From Bacteroidales bacterium (GTDB lineage: Bacteria > Bacteroidota > Bacteroidia > Bacteroidales > ML635J-15): a stretch of 33,768 bases of DNA. Where the stretch lies: NCBI GenBank assembly GCA_017551515.1, contig JAFZLK010000079.1:1-33768 (forward strand). Reading direction: 5' to 3'. Below the pieces are notes generated by a model. The model worked only from the letters and a program-made list of their open reading frames with translations, did not search any database and was not told the DNA's origin. Each line of letters starts with the position of its first letter. Position 1 is the stretch's first letter. This document shows positions 7,473 through 16,276 of the stretch, piece by piece. The position numbers and the translations under genes are program-made.

Positions 7473-9632
7473 TTATCTTCTTATGTCCATTTCCTTTATC
7501 AGGTTCTGAGCATTAGCATACTTGTCAATGATGAACAATGCATATCTTACATCAAGACAGATGCATCTCTGCAGGTTCTCCTCGAAGTCGATGTCACCCG
7601 ACATTGCCTCGCTGTTGCCGTCGAATGCAAGACCGATGAGTTCGCCGTTTCCGTTGATGACAGGGCTACCCGAATTACCGCCGGTAATATCGTTGTTGGT
7701 AATGAAACAAGTTGGAACATCACCATTCTTGTTGACATAATTGCCAAAATTCTTGTCCTTATAAAGCTGTTTCAACTTTTCGGGAACGATAAATTCATAA
7801 CTATCAGGATTCTCCTTTTCCATTACGCCCTTCAAAGTTGTGTAGTAATCATAGAAAACGCCATCGCGAGGATTGTAGCTCTTTACATTACCATAAGTAA
7901 GCCTGATTGTCGAATTTGCATCGGGAGCAAAATTCTTGCTTGGATTCATAGCCAACACACCTTCGATGAAAACGCGATTGTTTCGCTCAAGATCGACAGA
8001 AAGGTCGTTGTACTCGTTATAAACTTTTCTGTAAACATCAATAATGTCGTTACCCATCTGCAAAACAGGATCTTTAGAAAACACCGACCCCGACGGCTTG
8101 TTGAGGAATGCATTGAATTTTGCCTCTGTCGAGAAAACAGACTTTGAGAAAGCATCGTCAACATACTTTTCCACATCACCCTTGTACTTGGTCTGTATAG
8201 TCTTGAAAAACTCCGGATAATACTTGGCTTCCATTTCGTCGTATGCCTTGCGGAACAAAGCCTTCATCAGATCGCGCTCTGTTTCGGGATTATAGTCTTT
8301 GTAGAATGCAGCTGCCGGATCTCTCATGTCACTTACAGCAGAGTTAATTTCGGCAATATCCTTTGAAGCCAATGGCATCAAAAGCGTTCTGCAACCATAT
8401 GCAAAATAAGGAAGCTCACTACCAAGAAGCCCCTCGGTAATGTACATTTTCGCCTCTGCCTGTTTTCTTCTCGACTGGTAAATCTTCTGCAAAGCATTCA
8501 ATGCGTCGCGGTACTTGGATTCTCCCTTAGAATCTGCCCATTTGCACAATTCTGATTCAATGTCCTTCTTGATTCCCATAGTGTTAAGATGTGCAAGCGC
8601 CTTGTTCTGCTCGTTAGAGTATTTCCAATAATTTGAACATGATGCATATTTCGAAGCATACTGAATCTTCACCTTTGGATCAGCATTCATTTTTTTGCGC
8701 AAAACATTGACTTTCACATCCCTGATTTCGTAACGCAACTTGTTTGTAACCTGCATAACTTCCTCAAGTCCGTATGATGTGACATAGCGGTTGGTTGTTC
8801 CAGGGAAACCCATAACCATTGCGAAGTCACCATCTTCGATACCTTTTGCACTAACAGGCAGGAAGTGCTTTGGCTTCAACGGAACATTTTTCTTGGAATA
8901 CTGAGCCGGAGAACCGTCGGGAGCAGTATAAATTCTGAACATTGAGAAATCGGCTGTGTGACGCGGCCACATCCAGTTGTCGGTATCGCCACCAAACTTA
9001 CCCATTGATGACGGAGGTGCACCAACAAGGCGAACATCTTGATAAATAACATATACCAACAAGAAATACTGGTTTCCGCCAAACATATCCTTTACCTGTG
9101 CCTTGTAGTTGGTGCCAGCAACGGCATTGTCAATTATGGTCTTCGAAGCCTTTTTTAGAGCAAGGGTACGGTCACGCTCAGTCATGTCCTTGGTGAAAGA
9201 TTTTTCAATTTCAGATGTAACATCCTCTATCTTAACAAGTATTGACGCAGTGATGCCTGGATTCGAAAGTTCTTCCGATTTCGAGTAAGCCCAGAAACCA
9301 TCCTTCAAGTAATCATGCTCAACTGTAGAATGGGTCTGAATCATTGAATATCCGCAGTGGTGGTTGGTAAACATAAGGCCTTCGTCAGAAACGATTTCGC
9401 CAGTGCAGAAATGCCAGAACGGAGAACCTTCCTTGCCCAACCCAACAACTGCATCCTTCAGACAGCCTTGGTTTACACTATATATATCCTCGGGAGTCAG
9501 TTTGAAACCCTGCTTTTTCATATCATCGTAGTTCTTGCCAATCATCGACAAAAGCCACATACCTTCGTCAGCCCTTGCCGTCATTCCGAAAACAAGAACA
9601 AACACAAATAAAATCGCTGTAATTTTTCTCAT
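7473..9632 (-). CDS. S46-family dipeptidyl peptidase (DPP7/DPP11 type)
   Basis: The 719-residue length matches family S46, periplasmic exo-serine peptidases that remove dipeptides from N-termini and feed peptide-fermenting Bacteroidota. A signal peptide spans about residues 1-21. The triad is visible: the His in TNHHCGY (91-92), Asp228 in RHTADFS, and Ser654 in GGNSGSP. WMWPRH (220-225) is a family hallmark. The residue 18 positions after the catalytic serine, aligned from memory with the S1 determinant (Arg in DPP11, Gly in DPP7), is Gly672. This suggests preference for hydrophobic rather than acidic P1 residues; that is inference. It lies 41 bp downstream of the DsbD-like gene with no strong terminator between them, so co-transcription is possible. 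Confidence 0.92.
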   Translation of the reverse strand: MRKITAILFVFVLVFGMTARADEGMWLLSMIGKNYDDMKKQGFKLTPEDIYSVNQGCLKDAVVGLGKEGSPFWHFCTGEIVSDEGLMFTNHHCGYSMIQTHSTVEHDYLKDGFWAYSKSEELSNPGITASILVKIEDVTSEIEKSFTKDMTERDRTLALKKASKTIIDNAVAGTNYKAQVKDMFGGNQYFLLVYVIYQDVRLVGAPPSSMGKFGGDTDNWMWPRHTADFSMFRIYTAPDGSPAQYSKKNVPLKPKHFLPVSAKGIEDGDFAMVMGFPGTTNRYVTSYGLEEVMQVTNKLRYEIRDVKVNVLRKKMNADPKVKIQYASKYASCSNYWKYSNEQNKALAHLNTMGIKKDIESELCKWADSKGESKYRDALNALQKIYQSRRKQAEAKMYITEGLLGSELPYFAYGCRTLLMPLASKDIAEINSAVSDMRDPAAAFYKDYNPETERDLMKALFRKAYDEMEAKYYPEFFKTIQTKYKGDVEKYVDDAFSKSVFSTEAKFNAFLNKPSGSVFSKDPVLQMGNDIIDVYRKVYNEYNDLSVDLERNNRVFIEGVLAMNPSKNFAPDANSTIRLTYGNVKSYNPRDGVFYDYYTTLKGVMEKENPDSYEFIVPEKLKQLYKDKNFGNYVNKNGDVPTCFITNNDITGGNSGSPVINGNGELIGLAFDGNSEAMSGDIDFEENLQRCICLDVRYALFIIDKYANAQNLIKEMDIRR

Positions 9633-9673
9633 ATAGTTATTTTTTAGTTTGACAATTGAATTTCAACATATTA

Positions 9674-11794
9674 CTACTTTGCAGAATTACAGGTACACTT
9701 CTTGTATTTCTCCAATCCTTCGTTCAAGAATTCTGTAAATTCCTCCACATTGGTATTATACGACATAGGTTTGGTAAGAACTTGTCCTTCAGGACTTACA
9801 ACAACATAATACGGCTGTGTGTTGCACTGGAAATTAACAATCTGAATGTCGGCATTTACTTCGCCCAATGTCTTTTTCAACTTGCCGTCGTTTGAAGATG
9901 TAAACTGTTCTTCAACAGGCACTTCAACCGATTTCTCATCAACATACAAGGCTGTCATTACAAACTCGTTATTGAATTTTTCGGCAATCGACTTGTTTGC
10001 CCATATTTCTGCCTGCATCTTCTTGCAGTTTGCGCACGAATGACCTGTGAAGTAGAGGATTACCGGCTTGCCCTGCGACTTGGCGCAATCGAATGCCTGC
10101 TTGTAATCGAAATAAGCGTTCACGCCGTATGCCGTATGCATTGATTCTGAATATTTTGGAGTTCCGCACAAAGCGCCTTCGAAAGTCGTACCGCCATTGT
10201 CGGCAAGGTTGAAGTTCTGCGTTGTCATTGGCGGAAGAAGTCCAGATACCGACGACAAGTTAGCACCAAACATTCCAGGGAACAAATAAAGTGCGAAAAC
10301 AAAGAATATAGAAGCCAAAATCATGCGGAAGAATCCGACAGTCTTAACCTCGCTATCCATTTTGAAACGAATCTTGCCCAAGAGGTAAAGTCCGCACAAA
10401 ACGCTGATTACTACCCATATTGCAATGTAAAGTTCGCGGCTCATCAGGTCAAGGTGATAGTTCTGGTCAATGTTGGAAAAATACTTGAGCGAGAATGCCA
10501 ACAGGCAGAAGCCAATGACAACCTTCACCGAGTTCATCCATCCTCCTGACTTCGGCAACTTCTTGAGCCAGTTCGGAGCGATTGCCAAGATTGTGAATGG
10601 CAGAGCAAAGCCAAGACCGAAGCCAAGCATACCAATTGTAGGTTCGAGCACATTACCGCTTGCAGCCTTTACCAACAAGGCACCGACAATTGGTCCAGTA
10701 CAACTGAAACTTACAATTACTGTCGTAAGTGCGAGGAAGAATGATGCAAAAATTCCGCCCTTGTCAACCTGCTTGTCGCTCTTGTTTGCAAGCGAAGTCG
10801 GCAGTATAATTTCGAACAAACCGAAAAGCGATGCCGCAAACACAACAAACAGCAAGAAGAAAATCAAGTTTGGAATCCAGTGCGTGCTAAGTACGGTTGT
10901 AAGACCTGCACCAGCATTTGTCAGCGAAACAATCACACCTATAATAGTATATAGTACCGTTATTGAGATTCCGAAAATCAAAGCCTTGAGAATTGAATTG
11001 AACTTATTGGAATTTCCCTGCATGAAGAAGCTGATTGTCATTGGAATCATCGGGAATACGCAAGGTGTAAGAATTCCAAGGATACCGAAAAGCAGGGAAA
11101 GGAAGAAGAATGCCCACATGGAACTGTCTTCGCCAGCTTCCTCAACAAACTCATTTTGAGAAATGATGCGCGGAGTTCCGCCCTTATCGGATTTTTGTTC
11201 TACAACTTCAGCTTGTGCGGAATCAGTTGCGGTCTCCTCTACTTGTTGTTCCTCGGCAACTTCAACTGTTTTTTCATCCGTAGTTGCTGGTTCTGCTGAT
11301 GTTTTTTCTGGTTCGGCAGTTTCTTTCTTTGGCAAGTCTATTTTAAAATTTGCATCGGCATTTACAGGAAGACACTGACCATCCTCGAAGCAAGCCTGAC
11401 CACTAAGTTCAGCCTTAACTGAAAATGATGCATCTGTCAAAACCTCAATCTTCTGCTTGAAAGTTGCCTTCTTGGTGAAATACTTGACATTCACCATGAA
11501 AACATCATCGTATTCCGATGTCGGGGTTGGCGATTCAGTTGTTTGTCCTACGGTTTTGTACTTGTCCGACTTTGTGTAAGTAATCACAAGAGGCATTGGT
11601 CCTCCCGCATCGAAATGCTGAGAATAGAGGTGCCACTTGTCCTCGATGGTTGCTGTCATTACAAGATTATATTCCTTGTCGGAAATTTTTTCTGTAGAGA
11701 ATTTCCATTTAACAGGCTCTGCCATCTGCGCGAACATCACGGAGAATGAAAACAGCGCAACGACAGCCAATAACATTTTTCGCAAAAGACTCAT
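9674..11794 (-). CDS. dsbD: DsbD-type thiol:disulfide interchange protein
   Basis: The start at 11794 is chosen because it begins the signal peptide MSLLRKMLLAVVALFSFSVMFA and is preceded by a good promoter; the longer frame to 11869 runs through that promoter. The 706-residue protein has three parts. The N-terminal periplasmic beta domain (~22-140) carries a Cys pair in CFEDGQC. An acidic Glu/Thr/Ala linker follows. The CcdA-like membrane region has about eight helices, with the redox cysteines in LTPCVFP and SFSCTGP. The C-terminal thioredoxin-like domain has the active site Cys587-Ala-Asn-Cys590. It passes electrons from cytoplasmic thioredoxin across the inner membrane to periplasmic disulfide-exchange or reductase partners. 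Confidence 0.92.
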   Translation of the reverse strand: MSLLRKMLLAVVALFSFSVMFAQMAEPVKWKFSTEKISDKEYNLVMTATIEDKWHLYSQHFDAGGPMPLVITYTKSDKYKTVGQTTESPTPTSEYDDVFMVNVKYFTKKATFKQKIEVLTDASFSVKAELSGQACFEDGQCLPVNADANFKIDLPKKETAEPEKTSAEPATTDEKTVEVAEEQQVEETATDSAQAEVVEQKSDKGGTPRIISQNEFVEEAGEDSSMWAFFFLSLLFGILGILTPCVFPMIPMTISFFMQGNSNKFNSILKALIFGISITVLYTIIGVIVSLTNAGAGLTTVLSTHWIPNLIFFLLFVVFAASLFGLFEIILPTSLANKSDKQVDKGGIFASFFLALTTVIVSFSCTGPIVGALLVKAASGNVLEPTIGMLGFGLGFALPFTILAIAPNWLKKLPKSGGWMNSVKVVIGFCLLAFSLKYFSNIDQNYHLDLMSRELYIAIWVVISVLCGLYLLGKIRFKMDSEVKTVGFFRMILASIFFVFALYLFPGMFGANLSSVSGLLPPMTTQNFNLADNGGTTFEGALCGTPKYSESMHTAYGVNAYFDYKQAFDCAKSQGKPVILYFTGHSCANCKKMQAEIWANKSIAEKFNNEFVMTALYVDEKSVEVPVEEQFTSSNDGKLKKTLGEVNADIQIVNFQCNTQPYYVVVSPEGQVLTKPMSYNTNVEEFTEFLNEGLEKYKKCTCNSAK

Positions 11795-11817
11795 AAAAAC
11801 ATTTTTATTTGAAAGTG

Positions 11818-11847
11818 CAAAGCTACAAAAAACATTCGGACTTGCAA
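11818..11847 (-). promoter_or_regulatory. Promoter of dsbD-like gene
   Basis: Minus strand: TTG at 11847-11845, 19-bp spacer, then TAGCTTTG at 11825-11818. Both Bacteroidota promoter elements are present at the usual spacing. The predicted leader to the ATG at 11794 is about 20 nt. Confidence 0.65.
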
Positions 11848-11888
11848 GAAAAAGGATGTGGAGATTCAAAGCTTGCCGTCAAAATTAT

Positions 11889-12731
11889 TCAGAACAACCC
11901 ATTAACCATATTGCCCAGGATATGCATATACCTCTTAAACTGCCTTGAATTCATTCCGTTGCCGGTCTTGCCGATTCTATCCGACAAATTAGAAGCCTCT
12001 TGACTGAATTTCTCGAAATCATCATAGGCATCTCTATTGCCCGACATTACATCTCGCAAAGCGCCGACAGATAAATTCACATACTTTTCGTACTCATCTA
12101 ACAATGCATCAATTTCCGCTTCGTCCACCGACACAGACTTATCGTTAACTTCTGCACCGCCGTCATCGAACAGAAATCTGTTGAAAGCATCGACAAACAC
12201 ATCCACCATGCCCCCACCGTCAATTGTATCGTGCCGTTCATAATGCCAGCTCGAAGAATCGGTAGCAGCTCCCAACTCATCGAAGAACGCAGAGAATGAA
12301 TCTACAATATCGTCCACGAACGAACTTCCGTCATCATAACCATAGTCGTTTAAATCCTCGTATGGCTCTACATGGAAATCATAATAACCATCCTGCACTG
12401 CTGATGATTTTGACGCAAAATATCTCAAATTGTCACGATACACGCGATAATCCTTTTTCGAAATCTTATCTTCTATTGCCGAAAAACGCTTCTGCTGGGC
12501 ACTGTTCATATCCATTCCATACAAAACATTAGCGATTTTCGCCGACAGTTCCATATCCTTGGCCTTCACAGCGTTCTCAAAGCAATCCAAATACAAATCC
12601 ACATCATCGCCTTCTGTAACAGCGACAACATCCGTCCTCATCGAGAACATTTGCGATGAAAAAACATTTGTTCCTGCCATCGAAACGACAGCAATCAGCA
12701 TCATCACACAACATATACACAACTTTTTCAT
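11889..12731 (-). CDS. Acidic secreted protein, function unknown
   Basis: From the ATG at 12731 the product is 280 residues with a signal peptide (MKKLCICCVMMLIAVVSMA, cleavage near residue 19). An ATG two codons earlier and another at 12779 are possible but give a poorer signal. The mature protein is Asp/Glu-rich and mostly helical. Residues ~110-140 are rich in Tyr and Asp. The C-terminal ~75 residues (around LLDEYEKYVNLS and QFKRYMHIL) resemble a small helical domain that I associate, from memory and with low certainty, with DUF6591-like Bacteroidota proteins. There is no catalytic motif. The gene is monocistronic and divergent from the glycosyltransferase. Confidence 0.7.
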   Translation of the reverse strand: MKKLCICCVMMLIAVVSMAGTNVFSSQMFSMRTDVVAVTEGDDVDLYLDCFENAVKAKDMELSAKIANVLYGMDMNSAQQKRFSAIEDKISKKDYRVYRDNLRYFASKSSAVQDGYYDFHVEPYEDLNDYGYDDGSSFVDDIVDSFSAFFDELGAATDSSSWHYERHDTIDGGGMVDVFVDAFNRFLFDDGGAEVNDKSVSVDEAEIDALLDEYEKYVNLSVGALRDVMSGNRDAYDDFEKFSQEASNLSDRIGKTGNGMNSRQFKRYMHILGNMVNGLF

Positions 12732-12757
12732 AGTCATTTTATCATAAAAAATCAGAA

Positions 12758-12765
12758 CAAATTTA
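12758..12765 (-). promoter_or_regulatory. Putative -7 element for the acidic secreted protein
   Basis: Minus strand 12765-12758 reads TAAATTTG, matching TAnnTTTG, 26 bp before the ATG at 12731. No -33 TTG is seen at 17-21 bp. Confidence 0.35.
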
Positions 12766-12831
12766 ACGCACTTCTGCAAATAACACCCATAATATTTCGT
12801 TAAAACTTTTCAAACGATACCATAAAGAAAT

Positions 12832-12839
12832 TATCTTTG
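12832..12839 (+). promoter_or_regulatory. -7 element abutting the glycosyltransferase start codon
   Basis: TATCTTTG ends only four bases before the ATG at 12844. If it is used, transcription would start at or within a few bases of the ATG, giving a leaderless or near-leaderless mRNA. A T-rich stretch at 12807-12810 could stand in for the -33 element. Confidence 0.4.
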
Positions 12840-12843
12840 CGAC

Positions 12844-14001
12844 ATGAAACTCCTAGTGCTAAACTACGAATATCCTCCTCTTGGTGGCGGTGCCGGTATA
12901 ATTTCGAAGAATATTGCCGAAGGACTTGCTGCGCTCGGCAACGAAGTGACCGTCCTCACAACCTACTACGAAGGTACAGAAGAGGATAGCATTGAAAATG
13001 GAGTTCGTGTGCTACGCCTGAAATCAAAGCGCAAGGATGTTTTTCAATCCAACATCCGCGAAATGTTGTCGTGGATGATTTGCGCCAAACGATTCCTGAA
13101 AAAACATCTGCAAGTCGGCAAATACGACCTCTGCTTTGCAAATTTTGCACTGCCATGCGGGGAAGTCGCCTACAGCATGAAAGATATGTTTCACCTGCCT
13201 TATGTAATAATTTCGCACGGACACGACATTCCGTGGTTCTTCCCCGAACAGATGATGTGGTATCACGCCGCATGTTACCATTGGATTCGCAAGATTTGCA
13301 TGCAATCGAAGCGCAACTATGTGCAGTCTGACGAAATGTTAAGTAACATCAATGCTTTTCTCGGTGGGACTACCGCCAAAAACAAACTTATATTCAACGG
13401 ATGGGACCGCAACAAATTCTTCCCAGACGAAAGCAAGCGTGCAAAAAAGTTCACAATTCTGTTTACTGGTCGGCTCGTACTGCAAAAAGATCCGATGACA
13501 TTCCTCAAAGCCATCAAAATAGCAAAGGAAAAGATTTCCGACCTTGAAGTACACATAGTTGGCGACGGTGCAATGCGTAAGAAGATGGAAGATTTTGTAA
13601 GGCAAAACGGACTTGAAAACAATGTAATTTTCAAGAACTGGCTAACAACACCGGAAATCATTGCCGAATACCAGTCGGCATCGCTAACGGTCATGCCATC
13701 GCTTGCCGAAGGCATGAGCATGGCTCTGCTCGAAGCCCTTGCTTGCGGTCAGTATGTGATTGCCACTAAGGTAAGCAACAACGAAAAGCTGATAAGAGCT
13801 GGCATAAACGGCGACTTTATTGAAAAGAAAGACTATAAGTCGCTTGCTAACAAGATTATAGACTTCCATGATAACAAATTTTTGCACAACTACATCGTTC
13901 CTAGAGAACATTTCGACACCATTGCCGAGCAATTCGACTGGAAAAACATTGTAAAGCAATATGATGAAGACCTAAGGGGAATTTTGGATTTACGAATTTA
14001 G
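12844..14001 (+). CDS. GT4-family glycosyltransferase
   Basis: The product has 385 residues and a GT-B fold. The N-terminal Rossmann domain begins MKLLVLNYEYPPLGGGAG, with the glycine loop that binds acceptor or phosphate. The C-terminal domain has FTGRLVLQKDP (~217-227), HIVGDGAMRKKME (~239-251) and the retaining-GT4 motif Glu289-x7-Glu297 in EGMSMALLEALACG. It probably transfers a sugar from a nucleotide-sugar donor during exopolysaccharide, LPS or glycolipid synthesis on the cytoplasmic face of the membrane. No other glycan genes are nearby, so the acceptor cannot be inferred. There is no Shine-Dalgarno site, as is common in this phylum. Confidence 0.9.
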   Translation: MKLLVLNYEYPPLGGGAGIISKNIAEGLAALGNEVTVLTTYYEGTEEDSIENGVRVLRLKSKRKDVFQSNIREMLSWMICAKRFLKKHLQVGKYDLCFANFALPCGEVAYSMKDMFHLPYVIISHGHDIPWFFPEQMMWYHAACYHWIRKICMQSKRNYVQSDEMLSNINAFLGGTTAKNKLIFNGWDRNKFFPDESKRAKKFTILFTGRLVLQKDPMTFLKAIKIAKEKISDLEVHIVGDGAMRKKMEDFVRQNGLENNVIFKNWLTTPEIIAEYQSASLTVMPSLAEGMSMALLEALACGQYVIATKVSNNEKLIRAGINGDFIEKKDYKSLANKIIDFHDNKFLHNYIVPREHFDTIAEQFDWKNIVKQYDEDLRGILDLRI

Positions 14002-14185
14002 ATTGATTTTTTTGAACCTTTAGCTCGCGTAAGCAATATTTGAATCATCAAATTGTCAACCTTTAGCTCAACGAAGTAAAATCTTCAAAATTTCAAACCT
14101 CCACAACTAACGGCATATAGCCACCCTTCGACAAGCTCAGGAGGCGGAGATACCTAGAAACGACGTAGCCTCAGACCACATCCAA
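14002..14185. repeat. Convergent intergenic region with degenerate REP-like sequences
   Basis: The space between the converging glycosyltransferase and lipoprotein genes carries no gene. AACCTTTAGCTC occurs twice, at 14015-14026 and 14058-14069. The imperfect palindrome CCCTTCGACAAGCTCAGG lies at 14124-14141; I recognise it as a short intergenic repeat common in many bacterial genomes. No clean intrinsic terminator is seen. Confidence 0.4.
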
Positions 14186-14602
14186 CTACTTCCTCGTAAA
14201 CACCATATATGTTTTCTTGTCATAAAAGAACTTCAATGTATCAGCTCGCATTTCATAGGTATTTACCTTTAGCATATTGTTGATGAAAACTACATTATCG
14301 GTAGAATCCTCAGCAACAGGCAAATATGTAAAACCAGACCATGTCATTTTGTTCTTTTTCTTTATGTTATATACAGCAGAAAAACTACTTGACACAGACT
14401 CACCTATCATCGAATTGTTCTTCATAAAGTGCAAATTGAAGCAAGTGTCACCTCCGGGAAATGGCTTGCGGAAATCACCGTTCGCATTGATCCGAAATAG
14501 ATGCCAGTCGCCAATGAAAGTATTATATGTTTCCTCGTCTGCATCACATGATGCCAATAAAAAAGCGACTGTTGCCATCAAAAAGAAGAATATTTTTTTC
14601 AT
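14186..14602 (-). CDS. Small lipoprotein, lipocalin-like, function unknown
   Basis: The ATG at 14602 gives 138 residues beginning with a lipoprotein signal (MKKIFFFLMATVAFLLASC, Cys19 lipidated). The upstream ATG at 14629 would overlap the aldolase gene and is less likely. The mature part opens with a GDWHLFRI motif. It continues as alternating beta strands ending in KTYMVFTRK, resembling the lipocalin-like/META-type lipoproteins common in Bacteroidota. No ligand can be inferred. It is the last gene of the LytTR-mtnA-aldolase operon, 13 bp after the aldolase stop. Confidence 0.75.
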   Translation of the reverse strand: MKKIFFFLMATVAFLLASCDADEETYNTFIGDWHLFRINANGDFRKPFPGGDTCFNLHFMKNNSMIGESVSSSFSAVYNIKKKNKMTWSGFTYLPVAEDSTDNVVFINNMLKVNTYEMRADTLKFFYDKKTYMVFTRK

Positions 14603-14615
14603 AATCAACGAGTTT

Positions 14616-15242
14616 TCAATGTTTTCCAAAATTATCTATTTCACTTATTTCCACATCTGAAAGCCGAGATTTACATCCCATTGTCCGCAGATTATAATTT
14701 ATATTAGCCGTATTTTCAAGCACTTCCATTCTGTCGAATGCCTCAAACAAAGTTTTGCCGACCGTAATTGCACCGTGCTTTGTCATAATCGCAGCATTGC
14801 TTGTTTCCATAACCTTTGCACAAGCCTCGGCAAGTTCTGCAGAACCCATAAGATGATAACCGACAAGTCCGACATTGCCAAGCACATAGCGGGCTTCGCC
14901 AGTAATGGCAGAATCAACGGGCTCACCTGCCACAGCTAACGTAGAAGCATAGACAGGATGCGAATGCACGATTGCCATCACATCAGGACGACACTTGTAA
15001 ATATTAAGGTGCATCTGTGTCTCCATGCTTGGCTTGAGATTTGGCGTAATGTTTTCGCCTTGGGGTGACAAAATTATGACCTTGCGCATGTCAATGCATG
15101 ACTTATCGCTCTGGCTGGCAGTTATGAAAACATAACCATCAGCATTGCGTTGGCTTACATTTCCGCCACTTACCGTTGTAAGTCGCCTGTCGTACAGACG
15201 GCGCATTGTTTCAGCTACCCTTATTCGTTCTAATTCAAACAT
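14616..15242 (-). CDS. FucA-like class II aldolase, probable 5-deoxy-pentulose-phosphate aldolase
   Basis: The 208-residue protein has the full active site of the FucA family. Glu74 lies in KPSMETQMH, and the zinc ligands His93 and His95 in VHSHP and His156 in TKHGA. This is the E. coli L-fuculose-1-phosphate aldolase pattern (73/92/94/155) shifted by one. SGGNVSQR at 25-32 is the phosphate-binding loop. No fucose genes are present. Instead the start codon overlaps the mtnA stop (TGATG), so the likely substrate is the MtnA product, methylthioribulose- or 5-deoxyribulose-1-phosphate, cleaved to DHAP plus an aldehyde (DHAP shunt). The alternative is MtnB dehydratase, which shares the fold, but no other methionine-salvage genes (mtnC, D, W, X) are visible here. 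Confidence 0.85.
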   Translation of the reverse strand: MFELERIRVAETMRRLYDRRLTTVSGGNVSQRNADGYVFITASQSDKSCIDMRKVIILSPQGENITPNLKPSMETQMHLNIYKCRPDVMAIVHSHPVYASTLAVAGEPVDSAITGEARYVLGNVGLVGYHLMGSAELAEACAKVMETSNAAIMTKHGAITVGKTLFEAFDRMEVLENTANINYNLRTMGCKSRLSDVEISEIDNFGKH

Positions 15243-16276
15243 CAGAAAAGTTTTTTCAGTTCATTAGGCTTTACAATGCCCTTTTCGGTAATTATTCCTG
15301 TTATCAGTTCGGCAGGAGTTACATCGAAGGCAGGATTTTTTGCGTGCGAAGTCGGATTTGCCATACGGAAGGTTTCAATATTTCCATTTTCGGCAAGTCC
15401 CGAATACTTCAAAACCTCGTCCTCGTCGCGCTCCTCAATGTTGATATGCTTGCCATCTGGCGTTCCGAGGTCAATTGTTGACAATGGAGCAGCCACATAA
15501 AATGGTATGCCATAATATTTTGCTGCGATTGCCTTCTCCATTGTACCAATCTTGTTTGCTGTATCACCGTTGGCTGCAATTCTATCTGCACCGACAATCA
15601 CCATGTTTATTTTACCAAGAGACATATAGTGCGCACCAGCATTGTCGGGGATTATTGCATGGTCAATACCAGCCGATGCCAATTCCCACGCCGTCAACCT
15701 TGCGCCCTGATTGCGAGGACGAGTTTCGTCGGCATAAACGAAAATCTTCTTTCCTGCCGACTGAGCAGCATAAATCGGAGCCAATGCGCTTCCATAATCC
15801 ACAAGAGCCAACCAGCCAGCATTGCAATGAGTTTCAATACCATAGCCGTCTTTAATAAGCGTATTTCCATATTCGCCAATCATACGACCAGCCTCGGCGC
15901 ATTCATCAGCAACTGCAAACGCTTCGCTAATAGCAAACTCGCGTGAAACTTTTGCTGCCTTCAACACCCTGTCGGTAGCATAAAAGAGATTTACCGCCGT
16001 CGGACGTGTAGAATCAATCTTTTTCTTCGCAACGATAAGATTATCAAGCAAATTAGAATCATTTGAAGCACAAATCGCCTGATACATTCCGTAAGCGGCA
16101 GCCGCGCCAATAGAACCTGCACCTCTGGTTATCATTGTCTTGATAGCCATACAAGTATCTTCCAATGTTTCAGCTCTGAAAATCTTAAAATCAAACGGCA
16201 AAAGATTCTGCTCAATCATGCATACGGTTGAACCTTCCAACCAAATTGCCCTATAGTGAACGCCATTTACTTTCAT
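15242..16276 (-). CDS. mtnA: S-methyl-5-thioribose-1-phosphate isomerase
   Basis: This 344-residue cytoplasmic enzyme interconverts methylthioribose-1-phosphate (and, in some organisms, 5-deoxyribose-1-phosphate) with the ribulose form. The active-site cysteine is Cys151 in ETHCNAG and the acid is Asp231 in IVGADRIAANGDTANKIGT. The phosphate-binding RGAGSIGAAAAYG (51-63) and YADETRPRNQGARLTAWEL (181-199) are family signatures that separate it from eIF2B-alpha. Trp155 replaces the commoner Ala after CNAG. It overlaps the LytTR gene by an ATGA junction and the aldolase by TGATG, so all three should be translated from one mRNA. Confidence 0.95.
   Translation of the reverse strand: MKVNGVHYRAIWLEGSTVCMIEQNLLPFDFKIFRAETLEDTCMAIKTMITRGAGSIGAAAAYGMYQAICASNDSNLLDNLIVAKKKIDSTRPTAVNLFYATDRVLKAAKVSREFAISEAFAVADECAEAGRMIGEYGNTLIKDGYGIETHCNAGWLALVDYGSALAPIYAAQSAGKKIFVYADETRPRNQGARLTAWELASAGIDHAIIPDNAGAHYMSLGKINMVIVGADRIAANGDTANKIGTMEKAIAAKYYGIPFYVAAPLSTIDLGTPDGKHINIEERDEDEVLKYSGLAENGNIETFRMANPTSHAKNPAFDVTPAELITGIITEKGIVKPNELKKLF

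Noticed and set aside
10470..11159. 229-codon plus-strand frame opposite the DsbD-like gene
   Set aside because: It is a shadow of the membrane region of the real gene with no motif of its own.
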